The position numbers were made by a program, and so were the translations under genes. Source: Torulaspora globosa (taxonomy: Eukaryota > Ascomycota > Saccharomycetes > Saccharomycetales > Saccharomycetaceae). Taken from it: DNA of 64,000 nt. Below are positions 59,088-64,000 of this stretch, piece by piece (within the stretch, counting starts at the first letter, position 1; each line of letters begins with the position of its first letter). Location of the stretch: the NCBI RefSeq assembly GCF_014133895.1, contig NC_050727.1, forward strand, positions 1,364,001 through 1,428,000. The letters are read 5' to 3'. Below the pieces are notes generated by a model, which was not told the origin of the DNA, did no database searches, and saw only the letters and a program-made list of their open reading frames with translations.

Positions 59088-60884
59088 ATGAGCGGATATC
59101 ATAATGTTAATAGTATCAACGCTTTGGCACAGCAGCAATCGCAGCAGAACCGGGTTAAGGTAGGCGTGAGAAATTGGCAGAATGCTACAGTTCAGGATTT
59201 GATGAATTTTCTGAGCCGGAACACTCGTATTGCAATCACTGGTGCTACGGTGGAAGGCCCTTTGGTGACGGGGTTTGTTCAATCGAGGGCCGATGCGGAT
59301 GCGTTGATGAAGTGGAACGGCATCCGGTTTGCTGGGAATAACCTGAAGTTTGAAATACTAGACGATGCGAATGGAGCCACTTCGAATACGATTTTGTTGT
59401 TGAAGAATTTTCTGTACAGGAGGTATAACGCGCAGACCAAGATGTTGGACCTGGGGAATCTACACGCGGATCCAGACCTGGTGCAAAAAGGTCTCTTTTC
59501 GTCGATTTCCACTCAGTCGAAAATGTTTCCGGCACTCATGAAGCTGGCCTCCAAGGAGCCGCAGTTGGTGGTTGAGAGTGTGAATTTGTCGGACAATAAC
59601 TTGAAAGACGTCTCTGGGGTTACCACTTTGGCGCAGACTTTTCCCCGTTTGAAGAACTTGTGTTTAGCAAATAACCAAATCTCGCGGTTCAGAACTTTGG
59701 AAGTGTGGAAGAACAAGTTCAAGGACTTGAGAGAGCTGCTGATGACTAACAACCCGATAACGAATGATAAACTTTACCGATCCGAGATGCTGAGGCTATT
59801 CCCGAAGCTGGTGATCTTGGACAACGTTGTAGTCAGAGATGAGCAGAAATTGAATAGTATATATTCTCTGCCGGTGAAACTGCAGCAGTTTTTCTTTGAG
59901 AGCAATGATTTGGGATCTTCGTCGACTGATTTTGTGACCAATTTTTTGAACTGCTGGGACTCGGATAGAACACAGCTTCTGCCACTGTACACACCGCAAT
60001 CGCAGTTTTCTATCTCTGTGGATTCCTCTATGCCGCCTTCATCTGTTCCAGATTCCGATCAAAACCCATCCTTCGGCTACTACCTGTCGCTATCCCGGAA
60101 TGTTTCCAAAGTTTCAAGCGAAAAGTCTATACAACAGAGGTTGTCTGTGGGACCGGAACCTATACTAAACAGTTTCAAATCTTTACCAAAAACAAAGCAC
60201 CATTTACAAGATAGACCTGACGAATACTGCATGGAGGTGCTGTCCTTCCCACAGATCAGCGGTTTCATAATAACCTTGCATGGATTTTTTGAAGAAACTG
60301 AAAAACCAGAACTTGACGCACTCAGTAAACCCACCGGTACTACAAGGTCAAGGCGATTTAACCATGGTCACAACACATCCAATAATAGACTTTCAAAGAA
60401 ATCGTTTGATAGAACGTGGGTCATCGTGCCAACCGGTGCAGGCGTTATTGTAGCTTCAGATCTGATGACCATTAGACCATACACGAGCGCTGCTTGGGTC
60501 ACTCCTCCACATCAAAGTATTCCAAACGCACCAATTGCATCATCTACATCGCTGACAGGTAGCGGTGGTTCTCCAGTACCACCGCCCGTAGCGGGTAGCA
60601 CAGGCCCCATTGGAGTTCCAGTTCTGCAGCCAAGTAATCCAGCCATGCCATTAAACGGAACGCCGGTTCCTCAGCTCGCGCCCACTTTGCAGCTCCCACC
60701 TGACGTTCAATCAAATCTAAATCCGATCCAATTGGAACTTTTAAATAAACTGCATCTTCAAACCAAACTAAATGCGGAGTTTACATATATGCTGGCAGAG
60801 CAGAGTGGTTGGACTTATGACGTGGCAATGGAAGGTTTTCAAAGAAGTGTGAATAACTTGCCGAGAGAGGCTTTCATCCAATAA
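59088..60884 (+). CDS. MEX67: Mex67, mRNA export receptor
   Basis: Mex67 with Mtr2 carries mRNPs (and pre-60S) through nuclear pores by binding FG repeats. From ATG 59088 the protein is 598 aa (599 in S. cerevisiae), beginning MSGYHNVNSINALAQQ. Order: an RNA-binding/RRM-like N-terminus (about 25-130), leucine-rich repeats (about 130-270, with LVVESVNLSDNNLKDVSGV and LCLANNQISRFRTLEVWKNKFKDLRELLMTNNP), an NTF2-like domain (about 270-480, FFFESNDLGSSSTDFVTNFLNCW), a Pro-rich linker, and a UBA domain at the end (LNKLHLQTKLNAEFTYMLAEQSGWTYDVAMEGF). Confidence 0.97.
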   Translation: MSGYHNVNSINALAQQQSQQNRVKVGVRNWQNATVQDLMNFLSRNTRIAITGATVEGPLVTGFVQSRADADALMKWNGIRFAGNNLKFEILDDANGATSNTILLLKNFLYRRYNAQTKMLDLGNLHADPDLVQKGLFSSISTQSKMFPALMKLASKEPQLVVESVNLSDNNLKDVSGVTTLAQTFPRLKNLCLANNQISRFRTLEVWKNKFKDLRELLMTNNPITNDKLYRSEMLRLFPKLVILDNVVVRDEQKLNSIYSLPVKLQQFFFESNDLGSSSTDFVTNFLNCWDSDRTQLLPLYTPQSQFSISVDSSMPPSSVPDSDQNPSFGYYLSLSRNVSKVSSEKSIQQRLSVGPEPILNSFKSLPKTKHHLQDRPDEYCMEVLSFPQISGFIITLHGFFEETEKPELDALSKPTGTTRSRRFNHGHNTSNNRLSKKSFDRTWVIVPTGAGVIVASDLMTIRPYTSAAWVTPPHQSIPNAPIASSTSLTGSGGSPVPPPVAGSTGPIGVPVLQPSNPAMPLNGTPVPQLAPTLQLPPDVQSNLNPIQLELLNKLHLQTKLNAEFTYMLAEQSGWTYDVAMEGFQRSVNNLPREAFIQ

Positions 60885-61080
60885 AGTCACCATCCGACAG
60901 AAGCTCTCATTCGGCCAATTTATCCTGTAGTCGACCTGAATAAATACTGCCGCTTTAATTCAGAACATAACAACGACGGAAAAACGCCTCTCTTTGGGTC
61001 TTTGATTGCTAAGAGGTAACTTAATTTTTAGGTGACGGCGTCACAGCTCGACTTTGTGTCGCCGACTTCAGAAAAAGATA

Positions 61081-62049
61081 ATGAATACTAGAATAAACAA
61101 TATCTATGTGGGAATATATTTACCAGCGGTCGTCAACAATTTAATGAGGGCTCCTCCTCCGCCTAGAAGATCGAGATCTAGATTTCTCGCGCTTTGCGTA
61201 GTACGCCTTCGCCAGTTGATAAGCGGTCATAGATTAAAGAAGCGCTGGCATTTGCACAAGCTCCACGAGTTCCAGAGAAAAGGCCTAATATGCCTCAGTC
61301 CGGAATCTGGCATTCGTGCTGAGGATATGATAAACATTCCGAGTGCGTTACAGCCTAAGAAGACCAGACAAAAGCCTTTGTTGATTGCCGCATTTCCCAA
61401 AGGGTGCTCAAGATCACCAAGGGTCCGAGTACTGCAAAGAAATAGGCTTTCGAGGCTAATGATCAGTAAAAGAAAGTACAAGTTGAAGCCTTTTGAGGTT
61501 AAAGGACGGCACGATCGTGAAGAAGATGGTGCAGTTACGCACAGATGTGCGCAGACAGTTGGATCTATAAAAAAGCTGACTGCCAGTAACGCGGATGTAA
61601 GAGTAATATTTCATGACACCAATGTGATTAAGTGCTCAAATTTGATTGTCCCTGCAGAGGCCGATCAATGCTCTCCCGAACTGTTCGAATTTGCTCCAAA
61701 CCAGTCGATACGGATTCATGACTATCCATCATTAAGAAGGAAGCCTACGCCAGGACACGATCAGAATTTGGAAATTGTGGCTAAATCGATCAGCGACTTG
61801 ACGACATCAGAGGAGACAAGATCACACGGAGGCCGCGAGCCCTCATCATTCGAACTTCAATCGTCGACGTGTCAGGACAACGAACAACTGTACTCAAACA
61901 TAGTCAAAATGACAGAGTTTGCTGATTCTCCCATCATTTCATACTCAAAATTAGTCCGTTCGCCACTCAAAGAGAGGAAGAATCGTCAGCGGTTTGGATT
62001 TCATTCTTCTAGGCAAAAACGAGCACTCCAAGCACTGCATAGGTCATAG
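61081..62049 (+). CDS. OSW1: Osw1-like outer spore wall assembly protein
   Basis: Osw1 is a sporulation-induced protein needed for the outer spore wall; its mechanism is unknown. From ATG 61081 the protein is 322 aa (278 in S. cerevisiae). The N-terminal half is very basic, with Pro-Arg-rich PPPPRRSRSRF and LRQLISGHRLKKRWHLHKLHEFQRKG. The rest is low-complexity. I recognise it mainly by position (YOR255W between SEC63 and TRE2) and by the basic N-terminal region, so confidence is moderate. A partial Ndt80 core CACAAA (complement at 61053-61058) lies just upstream. Confidence 0.65.
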   Translation: MNTRINNIYVGIYLPAVVNNLMRAPPPPRRSRSRFLALCVVRLRQLISGHRLKKRWHLHKLHEFQRKGLICLSPESGIRAEDMINIPSALQPKKTRQKPLLIAAFPKGCSRSPRVRVLQRNRLSRLMISKRKYKLKPFEVKGRHDREEDGAVTHRCAQTVGSIKKLTASNADVRVIFHDTNVIKCSNLIVPAEADQCSPELFEFAPNQSIRIHDYPSLRRKPTPGHDQNLEIVAKSISDLTTSEETRSHGGREPSSFELQSSTCQDNEQLYSNIVKMTEFADSPIISYSKLVRSPLKERKNRQRFGFHSSRQKRALQALHRS

Positions 62050-62146
62050 AATGTAGCTTTGGTGCTTCGAACTTATGTAGCAACAAAAGACGTAGCGTAC
62101 GATTTAGACTATAGTTGAAGAAGTCGCTTCGACAGTAAAAGCATTC

Positions 62147-62611
62147 CTATCTCGACTGCTCATTGACCCCTGGTTCCGGAACCAAAGTCCCTACGCAGGG
62201 ATATTTCTTCTCAAAGTGTTCTGCCCACCCATCCAGCACTTCTCGCTGCTCGGCAGTCAAGTCCTTCAGATCATCCATAGGCTGGTCCCAGTCTCTCACC
62301 ATATCGAGGTCGAACGAATTCAACGCCAATCCTCTAGAAGCGTCGTGGCCGGCGAAGTTCGAGTACGGGCCACTGGGGCCGTAGAACTGTCTGCCTTGTG
62401 TACAATCGAACACTTTGCCCTTGACTGCTAGAAAGATCTTCTCATTATCATGACCGTTGAATTTATAAAGAGTACGGGGGAAAAACTTCCCTTCCACGAC
62501 TGGTTCAGCTTTACTTTCAGACATATTCGACTCATCAGCTGTAGTTGAAAGTCCGGTAGGATCTTCACTAGTCTTATAGCCTCCAAAAAGAAGATTTTTA
62601 AAGAAAGACAT
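62147..62611 (-). CDS. DAP1: Dap1, heme-binding damage response/sterol protein (MAPR family)
   Basis: Dap1 (PGRMC-related) binds heme and supports cytochrome P450 Erg11 and Erg5 in ergosterol synthesis. The 154-aa protein (152 in S. cerevisiae) has a cytochrome-b5-like heme fold: [28 protein letters not shown], then [26 protein letters not shown], in which conserved tyrosines ligate heme. A C-terminal [20 protein letters not shown] ([16 protein letters not shown]) is typical. The start is ATG 62611. A Cbf1-type E-box lies about 142 bp upstream. Confidence 0.94.
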   Translation of the reverse strand: MSFFKNLLFGGYKTSEDPTGLSTTADESNMSESKAEPVVEGKFFPRTLYKFNGHDNEKIFLAVKGKVFDCTQGRQFYGPSGPYSNFAGHDASRGLALNSFDLDMVRDWDQPMDDLKDLTAEQREVLDGWAEHFEKKYPCVGTLVPEPGVNEQSR

Positions 62612-62922
62612 TGATTAAAACTTCACTTCTTGCTCCTTGAACCAATATAATGCTAGATTGACACAAGAATGGCTTCTTCTATCCTATAAGTCCTTAGTTC
62701 ATCAAGCTTTATAGTCTCTATTGAGTGGGCTTGCTAAACGATTAAGAGTCAATCACGTGAAGATGCTTGTCTATGATGGACATCGCTCCAGTTGATCCAG
62801 ACTGTCGAGTTTAGGCCCAGTGATGGCTTCCTTGGCGCCCTGATGGCTCTCTCTTAAACTCACTTGACTCTCTTTGTCAGGGTCCTTCTGGCGGAAGTCA
62901 GAGTGGAGGTAATTGCACGTTC
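62612..62922. other. TRE1/2-DAP1 intergenic region (DAP1 promoter)
   Basis: A 311-bp gap between the DAP1 start and the TRE1/2 stop, both on the minus strand. It contains the E-box at 62752-62760. No gene is seen. Confidence 0.4.
62752..62760. promoter_or_regulatory. Cbf1-type E-box (ATCACGTGA) upstream of DAP1
   Basis: ATCACGTG matches the Cbf1 site RTCACRTG, extended to the palindrome TCACGTGA (62753-62760). It is about 142 bp upstream of the DAP1 ATG. Cbf1 links to sulfur, sterol and respiratory gene control, so relevance to a heme/sterol protein is plausible but inferred. Confidence 0.6.
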
Positions 62923-64000
62923 CTACGTGCCAACATCGGTAGTTTCTTCCAGGAAGAGGGCAGCAGATTCCGCTAGGACATTGGCAACAATGTCAAGCTC
63001 TTGCTGTGCTTTCGCCCAATCTTGCTCATTGATTGCGTCTCTGATCCCCGGAAAGCTCCAGGAGTCATCGTTGGGCTGTGTCCAGAATGATGGACCGAAC
63101 AAGACGTTCTTGTAATAGGGCCGATTCTTCAAACCGCCAGGAGCGCATTGTCGTCTGCCAATGTTAGATAGCTTTTTGTTCCAGGTCCATCTATGCACTG
63201 ATATCAAGGATGGCTCTATCCCTTCGTCGCGAGAGAACACGATATTTTGCCATCCTTTCCTCCAGGCAGACCATTCGTCGCCGATTTTCTTCCAGGTCAA
63301 TAGAGCTTTGATGGTGTCTTGGAATCTTAGGGTGCTCGAATGGTTATTCTCAAGCGGCTCCAGTAGTTTGTCGACGTAATGCACATATTCAGTGATATCG
63401 AATGGAATGAAAGGCATATCGACTAGTTTTAGCGATGACTGCAATACGTAAAGAATCATATCTGATAATGTTGCGAGGTTCCCTGGAGCCTCCAGTAATG
63501 TGCTGACATTATCAAACACGTCTTCTGATGTTTCAATGGGAGGCCCAGATTTCAATACTTCTGGAGCTGAGAACACTGATACGGGGATGCCGTTAGCCAT
63601 AAGCGGGATCCAGTCACCATATTGCTTGGGATGCCCCACAGTGATGTCGAAACCCATGTTTCCGTTTTCCTCGCTGAAAAATTGATGTAGGAGAGGATGT
63701 GCCTGTATATCGATCTTCCTGGAGCCTGACTCAAGACTCAACTGACTAATATCCAGCATGCAATAGACATGGTCTTTCACTTTGGTCAGTTTTTGAGCTG
63801 TGAATCCTGCGGACCCTGCGTAATTGAACTCTGCTCCGCCATAGGAAACAAAGTATATGTTTCTCAAAGGTTTCCAATCGAACTTGTACTTGAGCTCCTG
63901 AAACATTTGAATTAGCGAGAGAAGCATTGCAGTCCCAAATGCAGGATAGGTTGCCCCATTGGTGACGCTAGTTCTTGATGCGGCGATTATGATTGCTTTA
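62923..64000 (-). CDS. Tre1/Tre2-like transferrin-receptor-type vacuolar sorting adaptor, 5' end off the window
   Basis: Tre1 and Tre2 help target membrane proteins (for example the metal transporter Smf1) for Rsp5-dependent vacuolar degradation via Bsd2. The open frame continues past the ATG at 63927 to the window end (AIIIAASRTSVTNGATYPAFG precedes it), so the N-terminus, including the membrane segment, is missing. The peptidase-M28/transferrin-receptor-like region shows NIYFVSYGGAEFNYAGSAGF, and the C-terminal ~150 residues form the transferrin-receptor dimerisation-type helical domain. It is one pre-duplication gene equivalent to TRE1 (YPL176C) and TRE2 (YOR256C). Confidence 0.9.
   Translation of the reverse strand, partial: KAIIIAASRTSVTNGATYPAFGTAMLLSLIQMFQELKYKFDWKPLRNIYFVSYGGAEFNYAGSAGFTAQKLTKVKDHVYCMLDISQLSLESGSRKIDIQAHPLLHQFFSEENGNMGFDITVGHPKQYGDWIPLMANGIPVSVFSAPEVLKSGPPIETSEDVFDNVSTLLEAPGNLATLSDMILYVLQSSLKLVDMPFIPFDITEYVHYVDKLLEPLENNHSSTLRFQDTIKALLTWKKIGDEWSAWRKGWQNIVFSRDEGIEPSLISVHRWTWNKKLSNIGRRQCAPGGLKNRPYYKNVLFGPSFWTQPNDDSWSFPGIRDAINEQDWAKAQQELDIVANVLAESAALFLEETTDVGT

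Overview
The window is a gene-dense, apparently intron-free stretch of a budding-yeast chromosome (family Saccharomycetaceae). I place 37 protein-coding genes on both strands. 36 match genes I recognise from Saccharomyces cerevisiae. I see no tRNA, rRNA, transposon LTR, CRISPR array or bacterial signal.

Gene order is the strongest clue to lineage. In S. cerevisiae these homologues lie in two blocks, YOR239W-YOR256C (chr XV) and YPL149W-YPL176C (chr XVI), which are sister regions of the whole-genome duplication. Here the two lists are interleaved in one unbroken order: ABP140, ATG5, YPL150W-like, MET7, SSP2, PUS7, PRP46, ESA1, RRD2, DGA1, RAD53, PEP4, KIP2, TGS1, AIM44, PET20, CDC60, ENV9, BEM4, YPL162C-like, SVS1/SRL1, MLH3, APC5, CLP1, TUM1, SET6, ATG29, REV3, TMA16, MRX4, NAT5, SEC63, MEX67, OSW1, DAP1, TRE1/2. 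That is the pre-duplication arrangement, so this is probably a non-WGD yeast (Torulaspora/Zygosaccharomyces/Lachancea-like). I cannot name the species.

Layout. 1-16 kb: a 5'-truncated ABP140/TRM140 with a +1 frameshift site, ATG5, an Ecdysoneless/SGT1-family gene not in the S. cerevisiae list, a YPL150W-type kinase, MET7, SSP2, PUS7, PRP46, ESA1, RRD2. 16-29.5 kb: DGA1, RAD53, PEP4, a striking hairpin, KIP2, TGS1, AIM44, PET20. 29.8-46.5 kb: CDC60, ENV9, BEM4, a STIMATE-family membrane protein, SVS1/SRL1, MLH3, APC5, CLP1, TUM1. 47-64 kb: SET6, ATG29, REV3, TMA16, MRX4, NAT5, SEC63, MEX67, OSW1, DAP1, and a TRE1/2 gene running off the right edge.

The genes are mostly independent housekeeping functions rather than an operon-like system: RNA processing (PUS7, PRP46, TGS1, CLP1, MEX67, TRM140), DNA damage and meiosis (RAD53, MLH3, REV3), cell cycle and polarity (APC5, BEM4, KIP2, AIM44), sporulation (SSP2, OSW1), autophagy and vacuole (ATG5, ATG29, PEP4). 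Regulatory sites fit gene function: RRPE/PAC near PUS7 and TMA16, RRPE at CDC60, MCB/SCB at RAD53 and SVS1, an Ndt80-type MSE at SSP2, and a Cbf1 E-box upstream of DAP1.

Start codons were chosen as ATG, using homologue N-termini from memory. Many longer open frames begin at TTG or GTG and were trimmed. The best leads are the conserved frameshift, the 25-bp perfect inverted repeat between PEP4 and KIP2, the Ecd-family gene, an Arg-for-Lys change in the CLP1 Walker A motif, and an unusual open frame downstream of CLP1. I found no clear undescribed multi-gene system.
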